Assembly (NCBI RefSeq): GCF_011440305.1
Contig: NZ_JAAOIW010000003.1
Span: forward strand, 186,001 to 250,000
Length of the DNA stretch: 64,000 nucleotides
Direction of reading: 5' to 3'
From: Paenibacillus agricola
Lineage (GTDB): Bacteria > Bacillota > Bacilli > Paenibacillales > NBRC-103111
This document shows, in pieces, positions 9,329 to 18,263 of the stretch (the first letter of the stretch is position 1; each line of letters begins with the position of its first letter). The notes under the pieces were generated by a model. The model had not been told where the DNA came from. It made no database searches and was given only the letters and a program-made list of their open reading frames with translations. The translations under genes and the position numbers were made by a program.

Positions 9329-9535
9329 GTGAGTAGTAAAAAAGCCACAAAGAAAACCACACTAGCATCTTCGGCAGATAGATATAGATTTAATATGAAG
9401 GTAGTTACCTCCGATGTCTGCAGTCGATGTAAAAAATGCGAACGTGGGCGTCGTTACTTAGAGGAGATGTCCCAGCCTGGTGCGATCGGCAGAGGAGTTC
9501 CCTGTATATTAACTAGAGGAAGAGCATACTTATAA
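9329..9535 (+). CDS. Small Cys-rich basic protein, unknown function
   Basis: A 68-residue protein with a Lys/Thr-rich N-terminus, then ADRYRFNMKVV and four Cys: CSRCKKC near residue 34 and a later GVPCIL. The spacing suggests a small zinc site, perhaps with nucleic acid as partner, but I do not recognise the family. GAGGTGA lies 5 bp before the GTG at 9329; another GTG at 9320 lacks room for a ribosome site. It is the only plus-strand gene in a decay zone, yet it has a clean frame and good start. A GGGCAA-A-TTGCCC hairpin near 9605-9620 may end it. Confidence 0.6.
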   Translation: MSSKKATKKTTLASSADRYRFNMKVVTSDVCSRCKKCERGRRYLEEMSQPGAIGRGVPCILTRGRAYL

Positions 9536-9712
9536 ATGAAGATTTATTAACCATACTATTTATGGCAGCGTATTTACCATTACCATTTAGGATGCAAAGG
9601 ATGGGGGCAAATTGCCCTCAATTTTAGTCCTGATCTGGACAAGTCAACCGCAAAATCACATACATCTCTGTACGTATAAGCAATGCAGCCAATACTTAGA
9701 GAAAGCCTTTTA

Positions 9713-10010
9713 TTACTTACTTGTTTCATCGTCTGCAAGTTTCTTATTACCTGTATTTATCAGGTATTGCATCATCTTCTCAAGCTTTTCCGGAGTAACT
9801 TGAATAGTCTCAGAACAACGTCTGTATGAACCTTATTTTTCCATATCCCCGTACTGTCAAAATATCAGTTTGTAATACATTGATCGTCTGGGCGATATTA
9901 GTCATCCTTACGCGGTCACAGTGGTTCGGGTTTGATATCCCATCAAGCAGCTCACACAAATCGCAAAATTCATGGGTACCTAAGTGGATATTTTCAACTA
10001 CGCCCGATAT
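9713..10010 (-). pseudogene. Degenerate coding sequence of unknown family
   Basis: Two consecutive minus-strand frames read as protein: an upstream part with THEFCDLCELLDGISNPNHC and, one frame over, a C-terminal part QVTPEKLEKMMQYLINTG ending near 9713. The junction near 9820 has a stop and a frame change. Composition and lack of stops in each half suggest a former gene. No family is recognised and the 5' end is not visible. Confidence 0.35.
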
Positions 10011-10187
10011 TCATCGGCAAAGCATCCCCCCTGTAGTCATAGATCGTCTCCTAGCTTTCTTCCTTTATTATACTTTTTTATCAATTTTATATGGATATAG
10101 CTCGTTTTATCGTTGTTTCACACTACCGCCCATTGTATGACCAGAACTGAAGCTGCTGATCGTTCTATGGCAGCCGTTGGTTTTCAG

Positions 10188-10449
10188 CTATACGCCGTGA
10201 ACCAAGACGCGATCGAACGGCGTGAGGTGGGCGACGTAGTCGTCAATCTGAGCGACCAAGTGAGGCGGAAAAGAAATTCGTTCCGCTGCCGCTCTGAAGT
10301 TCAGAGTCGGCCAGTCTGCGTCCGTTTCAACACCGAAGGGTCGTAATGCATGTACACGTTTTAATTGCCTTTCCTAGATCCGCGGCGACGCTGAGCCATT
10401 GCTCGGCGGACAGCTCGGCGTCACGCCAACAGACCCCCGTAACCTCCCG
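10188..10449 (-). pseudogene. Remnant of an aminoglycoside/macrolide phosphotransferase-family gene
   Basis: Minus-strand frames give WRDAELSAEQWLSVAADLGK, then after frame changes FPPHLVAQIDDYVAHLTPFD followed by RVLVHGV, matching the pre-catalytic part of APH-fold kinases, where VLVHGD leads into the catalytic loop. The sequence stops exactly where the catalytic Asp should follow. It is more GC-rich than its surroundings. At least two frame changes and missing ends make it non-functional. The APH assignment is by recognition of these blocks only. Confidence 0.55.
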
Positions 10450-10528
10450 ATTTTAAAGCAAAAAAGAGATCTTACTAAAACAATTATCCCTTCTGCGCCT
10501 TTAAAATAGCTACATTACCAATCTTTAG

Positions 10529-11168
10529 TTATCCGCCAAAAGACCGCCCGCAAATCCCATGTACTCATCCAAAAACCATTCGGCTGCTTTAGTCATATAA
10601 ATAGATATCTCATTTTCTTTAAACGAAAAAGACAATTTTAGTGTACCCGTATTGTTCCAATTCTTTCTCCAAAATAGTTTTTCTGAGGAAAAGCTCCCTG
10701 GAACTTTCCTATGCCAAATATCAGGTGGTGTTCACCTGAGGCATTTTCATAAACCCATCTACCTTCGTCTCCATTTATAATGAAACGCATTTTTGATATT
10801 CCCATCGGATTTTCATTTAAATGATACCATTTACCATTTATTATCTGTGCTAATGAAGATGTCGGTTTTCCTTGTTGGGGTAAGATCTTAAGATTTTCGA
10901 TTTTTTTATTCAGTATGGTATTCGTTTCAGCTTCATAGGGCAGGGAGTAATCTTTTATTTTACTGAATATTTCTTCGCGAAAAGCATGATCAATCCCTGT
11001 TACTGTTGGACCTGCGCCTTGAGTATCAGCTATGCAAGCAAACAATAAGTCTTTATCGGGAAAACAAAATGCAAGCTGGGATCCCATCCCTCTAAAAGCA
11101 AAACCGTTATCTTTCTCCATCCATATCTGATATCCGTATCCTTGATGGCCTGAGATAAGAAACCAGCT
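10529..11168 (-). pseudogene. Truncated, frameshifted serine hydrolase of the beta-lactamase class C superfamily (C-terminal part)
   Basis: Reading begins abruptly after a TAA at 11171-11169 with GHQGYGYQIWMEKDNG, then MGSQLAFCFPDKDLLFACIAD, the usual C-terminal half of penicillin-binding-protein-like serine hydrolases. Near 10640 the frame shifts and the protein continues as LKLSFSFKENEISIYMTK and ends ADN at 10529. The N-terminal half with the SxxK and YxN motifs is absent. A 160-codon frame (10638-11120) remains open, but I read the locus as a pseudogene. Confidence 0.7.
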
Positions 11169-11194
11169 TTATAAATTCTGTATAATGAGCTCAA

Positions 11195-12205
11195 TTATGA
11201 TGGGTAAACAATAACCCCTTTGGTCACATTCATTTGAGCATAAGTGCTCATAATTTGTGGCACTTCGTCCAACGAAAATCGATGGCTGATCAGTGGCTCC
11301 ACCTTGACAAGCCGTTGTTCGACAAGCGCGATCGCCTCTTCATGGGTATATGGATTAATAAAGGAACCCATGATACGAAGCTCCTTGGTGAAAATGGCAA
11401 AAGGAGAAACTTGGATTTGTGTCGACGGGTTGGCGACTCCAAACAGCAGCACCTGTCCGCCTTTGCTGGCAGCATCAAACGCCAGTTCCATAGATTCCTT
11501 CCGTCCCACACATTCGATCACTATATCGAATCTAGCCCTTAACTGCTCCACAATCAAAGCGGTTGGTTGCACGACCTCATCAGCACCCAAAGCAAGCAGC
11601 GCTTCATGCTTCTCGATAGCCGGCTCGCTAACCACGATTCTTGCCACGCCTTGCCTTTTCAACAATTGCAGGAATAATTGCCCAATAAATCCGCCTCCAA
11701 TCAGCAATACGGTATGAATCGGGCGGATATCTACTTTTTTGAAGCCATGTAGCACACAGCCAAGCGGCTCGACCATAGCACCTTCGACAAAGCTCAGTGA
11801 ATCTGGTAACAGGTAACAATTCGCAGCCGGAGCGACGCAATATTCACCCATCCCCCCATCACGCGTGACGCCAACTGCTTGGAGATTGTCACATAGATGA
11901 GGCTGGCCATTACGACAATATCGGCAACCCCCACAATATATATTGGGGTCTATGGATACGCGATCCCCTATTTGGAGCTGCTGCACATGCTCCCCGCATT
12001 CAGTGACAACGCCAGCCAGCTCGTGGCCTAGTACAATGGGTGGGATTACGGCTGCCGAACCCGGATTACCGTGATAAATGTGCTGGTCTGTGCCACAGAT
12101 CCCACAGACTTTGACTTGAATCCTCACTTCATCGGGCTTAAGACCTGCTGACTCCCATTCCAAAATTTCAATTTGGTGGGGCGCTTTTAATACTGCTGCC
12201 TTCAT
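11195..12205 (-). CDS. Zinc-dependent medium-chain alcohol (polyol) dehydrogenase
   Basis: A 336-residue NAD(P)-dependent dehydrogenase of the sorbitol/threonine dehydrogenase type. Seen: CGICGTDQHIYHG with the catalytic Cys near residue 36, GHELAG zinc ligands near 61, the structural-zinc Cys cluster CGGCRYCRNGQPHLC near 90-106 and a Rossmann GGGFIG near residue 170. AAGGAG precedes the ATG. It follows the SorC regulator with a 51 bp gap and is probably co-transcribed and controlled by it. The substrate is likely a sugar alcohol from context. Confidence 0.85.
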   Translation of the reverse strand: MKAAVLKAPHQIEILEWESAGLKPDEVRIQVKVCGICGTDQHIYHGNPGSAAVIPPIVLGHELAGVVTECGEHVQQLQIGDRVSIDPNIYCGGCRYCRNGQPHLCDNLQAVGVTRDGGMGEYCVAPAANCYLLPDSLSFVEGAMVEPLGCVLHGFKKVDIRPIHTVLLIGGGFIGQLFLQLLKRQGVARIVVSEPAIEKHEALLALGADEVVQPTALIVEQLRARFDIVIECVGRKESMELAFDAASKGGQVLLFGVANPSTQIQVSPFAIFTKELRIMGSFINPYTHEEAIALVEQRLVKVEPLISHRFSLDEVPQIMSTYAQMNVTKGVIVYPS

Positions 12206-12256
12206 AGCCTGAACTCCTTTATTATATGTTTAATTGACTCTTTTTTTGATTCCTTT

Positions 12257-13213
12257 TCAATGAATTTGAAGTACCTGCAATGCCGTTTCTTCTGTTGTAA
12301 TAAGCACATTCAACTGCTTTCCTTTTAGAGCTCCACATAGCGCTGGCACTTTAGCCGTGCCCTGCGCAACACAAATCCGCAGCACAATATTCATAAGATC
12401 TTCCCTCGTTGCGCCAACAACCCTTTCGCTGATACGCGGAATTGAAAACTTGCCCTGCTTGTCGAAGCTATGAAAAAGAATCTCGCCTACACTTGCCTCA
12501 CTTACTTCCTTGAAGGTTAAATCAGCTACCAGATTTAAAGCCAGCAACGTGGCATCCTCGCCCGCGTGACCAATCCCGAATACGATCGTTTCCAATTTAC
12601 GGATTTCATTCATAATCTCTTGTACGCTCGGATCCTGCATAAAGCTGTGTTTGCTTTCAACACTTCCGGCTATAGCGGGGGCTGGAAACAACTGCGCTTT
12701 ACCCCGTAGAGCTTGGGCCCACATCTGAATGATAGAGGAAGCAGGCATCTGATCTTCTCTGGTGCCAAAACCTCCTATCAGCTGGACAATTTTTAGTCCC
12801 GGGCGCGAATTACACAGATGCAAATGGGTGCCGATGGCATTGAGAGTCCTCCCCCACCCGAGCCCTATTGCCCCGTGTGAAGGCAATACCGAATCCAAAT
12901 ATTGAGTGGCTAATGCCTCAAAGGGATTGGCACTTTGATCGCCTCGAAATACCACACAATCCTTCAAGCCGTAAAGCTTAGTAAGCTTATACTCCAACGA
13001 AGCATGGCGGCTGTTGTCTAAATCTGAGCGGATCTGGATTTGTACGATTCCTCGGTCCCTTGCCTCGTTCAAAAACCTGGAGACGGAAGATCTGCCGATA
13101 TCTAGCTGGACTGAAATTTCCTGCTGGCTCATTCCGAGCACATAGTACATGCGAGCGACTCTCTCAAGAAAGCTATCTTTAGAAGAATGCTCGTTTTTAC
13201 TAGTTCTACTCAT
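12257..13213 (-). CDS. SorC-family sugar-binding transcriptional regulator
   Basis: Effector-controlled regulator with an N-terminal helix-turn-helix (YYVLGMSQQEISVQLDIGRS, about residues 24-43) and a C-terminal sugar-phosphate-binding domain resembling glucosamine-6-phosphate deaminase. I start it at ATG 13213, with GGAGG 12 bp upstream; an in-frame start at 13258 would add a Cys/Arg-rich tail unlike the family. It precedes the dehydrogenase at 11195. A TGnnCAnnTGnnCA site at 13252-13265 just upstream is a likely own operator. Deletion debris of a close relative lies at 30541-30710. Confidence 0.88.
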   Translation of the reverse strand: MSRTSKNEHSSKDSFLERVARMYYVLGMSQQEISVQLDIGRSSVSRFLNEARDRGIVQIQIRSDLDNSRHASLEYKLTKLYGLKDCVVFRGDQSANPFEALATQYLDSVLPSHGAIGLGWGRTLNAIGTHLHLCNSRPGLKIVQLIGGFGTREDQMPASSIIQMWAQALRGKAQLFPAPAIAGSVESKHSFMQDPSVQEIMNEIRKLETIVFGIGHAGEDATLLALNLVADLTFKEVSEASVGEILFHSFDKQGKFSIPRISERVVGATREDLMNIVLRICVAQGTAKVPALCGALKGKQLNVLITTEETALQVLQIH

Positions 13214-13251
13214 TTTAATGCATCGCCTCCGTTCAAACAAACGTCCGTTTT

Positions 13252-13265
13252 TGCACATTTGCTCA
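13252..13265. promoter_or_regulatory. Probable SorC-type operator
   Basis: Reads TGAGCAAATGTGCA on the minus strand, an imperfect palindrome of form TGnnCAnnTGnnCA about 40 bp upstream of the regulator start. The same layout recurs near the SorC remnant at 30632-30645. Autoregulation is inferred. Confidence 0.5.
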
Positions 13266-13368
13266 AATATGTCATAAGTTTACCATGTCAACACAACGAT
13301 TACAACTTTGTGCAAACCTAGCTTTTCATGAATAGCTGTTAAAGCCTTGCTCTATTCTGACTTGGAAA

Positions 13369-14163
13369 TCACAATACCTGTGGCTCTTCCAATTCATGCT
13401 CGACCAGTTTAACGTGCTGAAGCAGCAATTCCATTGGGGTGTCATACCCATATTCAAGAATGGAACGGAACGGATGATCCGCGCTTCGCAAAGCGTCCCA
13501 TATCCCCCCCCACTCCAGAGTACCCGCTCCAATGGGCAGATGCAGATCGCTTATGGCATCATTATCATGTAAATGTACGGCGCTAAGCCGTGTACCAAGC
13601 TGGCAAATCAAGGAGGCTGTATCCCAGCCATTTATATGCGAATGCCCTACATCAACAAGCGCCGAGATGGTTGGAATTTCTTCAAATAAGCGAACGAATT
13701 CTTCTTCATTGAACAGAGCCGTCTCATGAAACCCCACATTTTCTACAGCCATATCGATCCCAAGTTTTTTCGCTTCTTCCCCAAGCCGCTTTAAGTTTTC
13801 CTTGGCATAATACTGGGACTGACTACGCAAAAATAAAGGAGAAGAATACAGACTTGGATGCACGACAACTTGTTCAGCGCCAATTTTTGCACTCCATGCC
13901 AGCGATTGCTTATACACATCAAAAGAATAATTACGCAAAACCTCATAGCGTGCCGAGGCTAAGTTAAGCTCCCATATTGGCGAATGTACGCTGAGAGGTC
14001 CTCGATGCTGTTGAAACCGGCTGAATTCCACGGTCCAATTCATTGGATCAACCCAATTCGGACCATCCATTGAAATTTCCAATCCACCTTGCCAGGAATC
14101 AAGCAATTCCTTGCAATCATCGATTCGGTTTAAATAGGGAAGTAGATTTATAAAAATAGCCAT
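13369..14163 (-). CDS. Sugar phosphate isomerase/epimerase (TIM barrel, AP endonuclease 2 family)
   Basis: A 264-residue xylose-isomerase-like TIM barrel. Seen: an early INLLPYLN strand, VVHPSLY near residue 98, the metal-binding AVENVGFHE near residue 138, VDVGHSHINGWD near 166-177, VHLHDND near 195 and a late Glu in ILEYGYD. These are the usual Glu/Asp/His/Glu metal ligands of ketose 3-epimerases and inosose dehydratases. AGGAGG lies before the ATG, and it begins 12 bp after mtlD, so the pair is one unit. The exact reaction is not resolved. Confidence 0.8.
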   Translation of the reverse strand: MAIFINLLPYLNRIDDCKELLDSWQGGLEISMDGPNWVDPMNWTVEFSRFQQHRGPLSVHSPIWELNLASARYEVLRNYSFDVYKQSLAWSAKIGAEQVVVHPSLYSSPLFLRSQSQYYAKENLKRLGEEAKKLGIDMAVENVGFHETALFNEEEFVRLFEEIPTISALVDVGHSHINGWDTASLICQLGTRLSAVHLHDNDAISDLHLPIGAGTLEWGGIWDALRSADHPFRSILEYGYDTPMELLLQHVKLVEHELEEPQVL

Positions 14164-14175
14164 AAAGGAAGCCTC

Positions 14176-15321
14176 CTAAGTTCTCAGAGATATATACTTT
14201 TGAATGATAAGTGCATGTATAGGATGTCCTTCAGGGATACCCGTGATTTGAGCTGCTACTTGTTGAATCCCCCTCGATTTGATAGCCTCTTGCAGTTCAA
14301 CTGCCTCCGCATCTTCCGGATAATCGAACAACAGAGCTGCTGCCATAGCCGAAGCCAAATATTGCGGTTCTATGCCAAGCTCGAATCCCTGCAGGGCTGG
14401 ATGTACCAGCCGATCATTTGGCGAAAGCTTGCGGATCGGTGAACGTGCTACACGGACAACTTCATCACTTAAATAAGGATTGCGAAAACGATCAAGAATC
14501 TTACGAATATATTGTGCATGTTCCTCGGGAGCAAAGCCATGTCTTCTAATAAGAATCGATCCCGTTTCCTCCAAAATATGCTGCACTTGCAAGGCGATAG
14601 CAGGGTTATCCATCGATTCTAGAATCGTTGCATGTCCACTAAGATAGCCCAGATAAGCGATACAGCTATGTCCCGTATTCACTGTAAACAGTTTCCGTTG
14701 TATATATGGCTCCAATTGATCCACATAATGAACTCCAGAGATTTCTGTGGCTCCTGGGAGCAGCCCGGAACGATCGACCAGCCACTCATAAAAGGGTTCC
14801 ACAATGACCATCAATGGATCATCATGGTGTTGGATAGGAACGATTCGATCTACTGCTGCATTCGGAAATGAAACCAGTTGATCGGCTTTCTTGCGTATAG
14901 CATTGCTTAAATGTGTATATACATAATCCTTTAGCTGAGAGCTCCCGTCTATCGTATTCTCACAAGCAATGATTTGTAAGGGGGCTAACGAACGCGCCAA
15001 TCTTTTCTCAATACCTTTGGCTATTCCTATGGACACCGTTTCCAATAATGACAATCCAACAGCCGTCGTAACCAGCTCCGCGCTTGCAATAGCTTCAGCC
15101 ACCTGCTCCAGATCCCTGCCATTGATGGCGGAAACTCCACTCACAAGCGTTGTCTCATGAAGACTGTTGGCAAGTGTAACGGTATAAGCACCTTTTTGCT
15201 GAAGCAGCGTTACCAAGGGTTCATTGACATCCACAAAGCATACCTCATATCCAGCTTGGGATAATAGCAGCCCGATAAAGCCTCTACCTATGTTTCCCGC
15301 CCCGATGTGGACCGCCTTCAT
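14176..15321 (-). CDS. mtlD: Mannitol-1-phosphate 5-dehydrogenase
   Basis: Interconverts mannitol-1-phosphate and fructose-6-phosphate with NAD. I start it at ATG 15321, with GGGATGG before it and the Rossmann motif MKAVHIGAGNIGRGFIG right at the N-terminus; this gives 381 residues, normal for MtlD. Other family blocks: ACENTIDGSS near residue 143, the catalytic region KLFTVNTGHSCIAYLGYL near 210 with Lys and His, and R-PIRKLSPNDRLV near 300. No mannitol PTS genes are nearby, so the substrate may come from elsewhere, or the enzyme may act on a related polyol phosphate. The following isomerase gene is 12 bp away. Confidence 0.85.
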   Translation of the reverse strand: MKAVHIGAGNIGRGFIGLLLSQAGYEVCFVDVNEPLVTLLQQKGAYTVTLANSLHETTLVSGVSAINGRDLEQVAEAIASAELVTTAVGLSLLETVSIGIAKGIEKRLARSLAPLQIIACENTIDGSSQLKDYVYTHLSNAIRKKADQLVSFPNAAVDRIVPIQHHDDPLMVIVEPFYEWLVDRSGLLPGATEISGVHYVDQLEPYIQRKLFTVNTGHSCIAYLGYLSGHATILESMDNPAIALQVQHILEETGSILIRRHGFAPEEHAQYIRKILDRFRNPYLSDEVVRVARSPIRKLSPNDRLVHPALQGFELGIEPQYLASAMAAALLFDYPEDAEAVELQEAIKSRGIQQVAAQITGIPEGHPIHALIIQKYISLRT

Positions 15322-15503
15322 AATTCCATCCCACTTGTGAAAATAGCAAGCATCATTTGCATCGATAAGATATTCATGTGACAACATTTCCTTCTACATG
15401 TTATTTTTACAGAAATTGATTATTGACAAGCTCATAATGGGCGCACTGAAACAAGCTGACTTTTAATGAACCATTGTCAGCCTATTATAATTTTTTAGGT
15501 GGC

Positions 15504-16259
15504 CTAAGCACGTTCTACTTGTTGGTTCTCCTGGTTCATTGAATTACGGCCAGATTCTATATAGAGTATAAAGTCATAGGAATTGAGCTGGTCCAGAACC
15601 AACAGCAGTTTAGCTTGGTCCTGCATCTTTAGGCTGAATATCAACTGGATTTCAGGTCTCTTGTCCGCTTCATCGTAAACTAGGTCTGGGATCATTTTGA
15701 CATTGATAATTTGGATACCATGTTCTCCGAATTTAGAAGCTATTGTACCAAGAACCCCAGGAGAATCCGTGGCTTTAATAGATATATCACTACTTCTTCG
15801 ATTTCTAAGCATATGCTTCTCCCACTTATTCAACAGAAAAAGGCTGAACAATACCATTAGCGTGGCATAAACAGCAGCATACATAAATCCCGCACCCACA
15901 CACAAGCCGATTGCTGCAACGACCCAAATGGAAGCAGCAGTCGTCAGCCCGCTAATGATCGGACCATTCCGAAGGATGGCACCTGCTCCGAGAAATCCTA
16001 CACCGCTGATGACCTGTGCAGCAAGGCGGGCAGGATCGATCCTTACATTGGGCTCATTCACAAACTCGGTAAATCCGTAAATAGAAAGAAGCATAATTGT
16101 AGCAGATCCCAGACAAACCAAGATGTGAGTACGAAAGCCCGCAGCATGGTTATTCCACTCCCTTTCCATGCCGACCAATCCTCCTAAACCAGCAGCAAGG
16201 ACCATTCTGAGAAGCAGTTCCCAATGTGTGATGTACCATATTTGTGAAATGTTATTCAC
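15504..16259 (-). CDS. MgtC/SapB-family membrane protein with C-terminal ACT-like domain
   Basis: About 250 residues. The N-terminal half has four or five membrane helices and the signature GGLVGMEREWNNHAAGFRTH, then VISGVGFLGAGAI and GLTTAASIWVVAAIG, as in MgtC/SapB proteins. The C-terminal half (from about 150) looks like a soluble ACT-type domain with DSPGVLGTIASKFGEHGI. MgtC relatives affect Mg2+ homeostasis and F-type ATPase activity in pathogens; the role here is unknown. I prefer GTG 16259, 9 bp after AAGGAA, over GTG 16268. It follows the GatD-like gene by 42 bp, so it may be read through from that operon. Confidence 0.85.
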   Translation of the reverse strand: MNNISQIWYITHWELLLRMVLAAGLGGLVGMEREWNNHAAGFRTHILVCLGSATIMLLSIYGFTEFVNEPNVRIDPARLAAQVISGVGFLGAGAILRNGPIISGLTTAASIWVVAAIGLCVGAGFMYAAVYATLMVLFSLFLLNKWEKHMLRNRRSSDISIKATDSPGVLGTIASKFGEHGIQIINVKMIPDLVYDEADKRPEIQLIFSLKMQDQAKLLLVLDQLNSYDFILYIESGRNSMNQENQQVERA

Positions 16260-16301
16260 GAATTGCACTTCCTTTATGTGACTCGAATTGAAGATGACAC
16301 C

Positions 16302-17345
16302 TTATTGATTTATATACATCACTTTAACTGTAAACTCGCTTCGATCCCGCATCATCTTCAATGCATCGCCGAGTTCTTCGATTTTTACACGATGCGTAAT
16401 GAGAGGATCGAGTCGAAGCTTACCCGAGGCTATAAAGTTAAGAACAAGCTGCCACTCGTTAACTGGCAAAGTCGCGTAATAAGAGTTCCAGGTGCCAATG
16501 AGCGTAAGATTCTTACGCAGGATTTCCCAGTAGCCCTTTTGAGTCAATACCATATCGCCAGCCGGATTGCCCATAAGAACAATTTTGCCGAATAGACGAG
16601 TCGTATGCATCGCATTCTCAAAGGATATGGAGCTGCCGGCACCCTCTATCGTCACGTCTGCACCCCGGCCATTCGTTTGTTCACGAACCCAGGCTACTAC
16701 TTCAGTCTTGGCAGCGTTACAAGTATTCATTATGCCCAGGCCCCGTGCGAATGACAGTCTATCTTCATCTACATCGACGAGTAATATAGAGCCTGCACCC
16801 CAGATATCAGCCCACATAGCAATCATGATACCTATTGGCCCGGCACCATAAATGAGCACATGGTCACCGATACCGACACCGGCTTGACGAAGGCTATGCA
16901 AAGCCACGGCTGCGGGCTCAACCATCGCCGCTTCTTCATAAGAAACACCTTCCGGCATGAGCAGCAGGTTCCACAAAGGAACTGCGATATATTCCGCAAA
17001 AGCCCCGTCGCATCGCGAGCCCATGTAATTGTAATTTTCACATAAAGCGAACTCGCCAATCTCACATGCGCTGCAGTTGCGACAAGGCATCAACGGAAAC
17101 ACCGCAGCCCCGCGGCCGATAAGTGATTTATCGCCGCCTTCAGCTACTCCTACGATTTCCCCGGAAAATTCATGCCCTGGTACCGTTGGGAACGAGTAAG
17201 TACCTTTCGTAAAAACCCGGGGGATGTCAGAACCACAGATGCCGCATGCACGCACCTTCATGAGAACCTCCCCTGTTGAGACAACCGGAATTTCCCTCGT
17301 CTCCAGCCGAATATCTCCGATAGCATGCAAAGGCCAGGCTTTCAT
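16302..17345 (-). CDS. Galactitol-1-phosphate 5-dehydrogenase-like zinc dehydrogenase
   Basis: Medium-chain dehydrogenase of the GatD branch, oxidising a polyol or polyol phosphate with NAD. Seen: CGICGSDIPRVFTKG near residue 36, GHEFSG near 60, the structural zinc cluster CRNCSACEIGEFALC, VEPAAVALH, and the Rossmann GAGPIG near 168. SDIPR instead of the common SDxHY is shared with GatD. ATG 17345 is 8 bp after AAGGAA. It is the last sugar gene of cluster A, 17 bp after the GDPD gene, fitting oxidation of the alcohol released by that enzyme. A frameshifted paralogue is at 34715-35757. Confidence 0.85.
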   Translation of the reverse strand: MKAWPLHAIGDIRLETREIPVVSTGEVLMKVRACGICGSDIPRVFTKGTYSFPTVPGHEFSGEIVGVAEGGDKSLIGRGAAVFPLMPCRNCSACEIGEFALCENYNYMGSRCDGAFAEYIAVPLWNLLLMPEGVSYEEAAMVEPAAVALHSLRQAGVGIGDHVLIYGAGPIGIMIAMWADIWGAGSILLVDVDEDRLSFARGLGIMNTCNAAKTEVVAWVREQTNGRGADVTIEGAGSSISFENAMHTTRLFGKIVLMGNPAGDMVLTQKGYWEILRKNLTLIGTWNSYYATLPVNEWQLVLNFIASGKLRLDPLITHRVKIEELGDALKMMRDRSEFTVKVMYINQ

Positions 17346-17368
17346 CTTCATCTTTCCTTTCTGACTGG

Positions 17369-18136
17369 TTAATTACAACTGCCCATTTGTTTCCGAATGT
17401 TCATCGCTGGCTGTGGATCATTACAGGTTAGCAAGGTAACACCGCAGCCCAGTGCATAATAAACCTGCTTTTCATTGTCCGTACTATAGCACCCAACAAG
17501 GAGGCCCATATTCTGAAATTCATCAACTAATGCAGGAGTTAACTGCTTCATACTAATGCCAACTGACCACATCTTCGAATAGGTGCCGTCTTTACCCGCA
17601 ACAAAGTTTGACATGCTTTCTCCAGGAAAGCCTTGTGTCTTTAAGTTGTAAGTGTCGTGGATATAAGTAATGATCTCTGCGTCAAAGCAAGTGAATACAC
17701 AACGTGAAAGGTAGCCACATTCCTTAAGCTTAATAATGGTTAGATCCGCAATCTCCTTGGCATGAATACTTGGTTTAATTTCTACATTTAATAAAGTTTC
17801 GGGATAAGCAGCAAGCAGTTCGCAAAGCTCATCAAAGGTTGGTATTTGGAGTCCTTCAAACGGTTTACCGAACCATCCTCCTGCATCTAATTGCTTGAGC
17901 TCGGCCAAGGTATGGTCATTCACTTGGCCAGAGCCATCCGTTGTACGCTCCAATGTTTCATCATGGATAACCACGATTACCTTATCCTTGGTAAAACGCA
18001 GGTCAAACTCAAGAACATCTACCCCCATTTCCAATGACTTTTGAAACGCAAGAAGCGTGTTCTCCGGATAAGCTGCTTTAAATCCTCTATGCCCGACTAC
18101 CCTAATGGAACGATTATTATTAAGACGTTCTAACAT
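17369..18136 (-). CDS. Cytosolic glycerophosphodiester phosphodiesterase (GDPD)
   Basis: Cleaves a glycerophosphodiester to glycerol-3-phosphate and an alcohol. Seen: VVGHRGFKAAYPENTLLAF near residues 14-32 (catalytic HRG and PEN), EFDLRFTKD near 41-49 (metal-binding ExD) and HDETLERTTDG with the second catalytic His. No signal peptide, so it acts in the cytosol on imported substrate, as UgpQ does. It follows the binding-protein gene after an intervening hairpin, and precedes a GatD-like dehydrogenase. Two paralogues (29777, 36265) are more like each other than like this one. Confidence 0.9.
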   Translation of the reverse strand: MLERLNNNRSIRVVGHRGFKAAYPENTLLAFQKSLEMGVDVLEFDLRFTKDKVIVVIHDETLERTTDGSGQVNDHTLAELKQLDAGGWFGKPFEGLQIPTFDELCELLAAYPETLLNVEIKPSIHAKEIADLTIIKLKECGYLSRCVFTCFDAEIITYIHDTYNLKTQGFPGESMSNFVAGKDGTYSKMWSVGISMKQLTPALVDEFQNMGLLVGCYSTDNEKQVYYALGCGVTLLTCNDPQPAMNIRKQMGSCN

Positions 18137-18179
18137 GATGGCTGCATTCCCTCCTTATAAGGTCATGATAATAAAGCTT

Positions 18180-18232
18180 AGAAAAAGCAGACGACTGAAT
18201 GGATAGGTCCAATATCGGTCAATCTGCTTTCT
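18180..18232 (-). terminator. Hairpin between the binding protein and GDPD genes
   Basis: On the minus strand AGAAAGCAGA pairs with TCTGCTTTTTCT around a 30-base loop and runs into a T-rich end. It may attenuate read-through from the abundant binding-protein message into the GDPD gene rather than end the operon fully. Confidence 0.55.
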
Positions 18233-18263
18233 GATCTGAAAGACCTATGGGTTCTGGAAAAGT

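Noticed and set aside
10113-10346. A plus-strand 77-codon frame with high GC content.
   Set aside because: The opposite strand contains recognisable phosphotransferase blocks, so this frame is a shadow.
14176-15321. A complete mannitol utilisation operon around mtlD.
   Set aside because: No mannitol PTS components or MtlR lie in the window; the neighbours are a TIM-barrel isomerase and a SorC unit.
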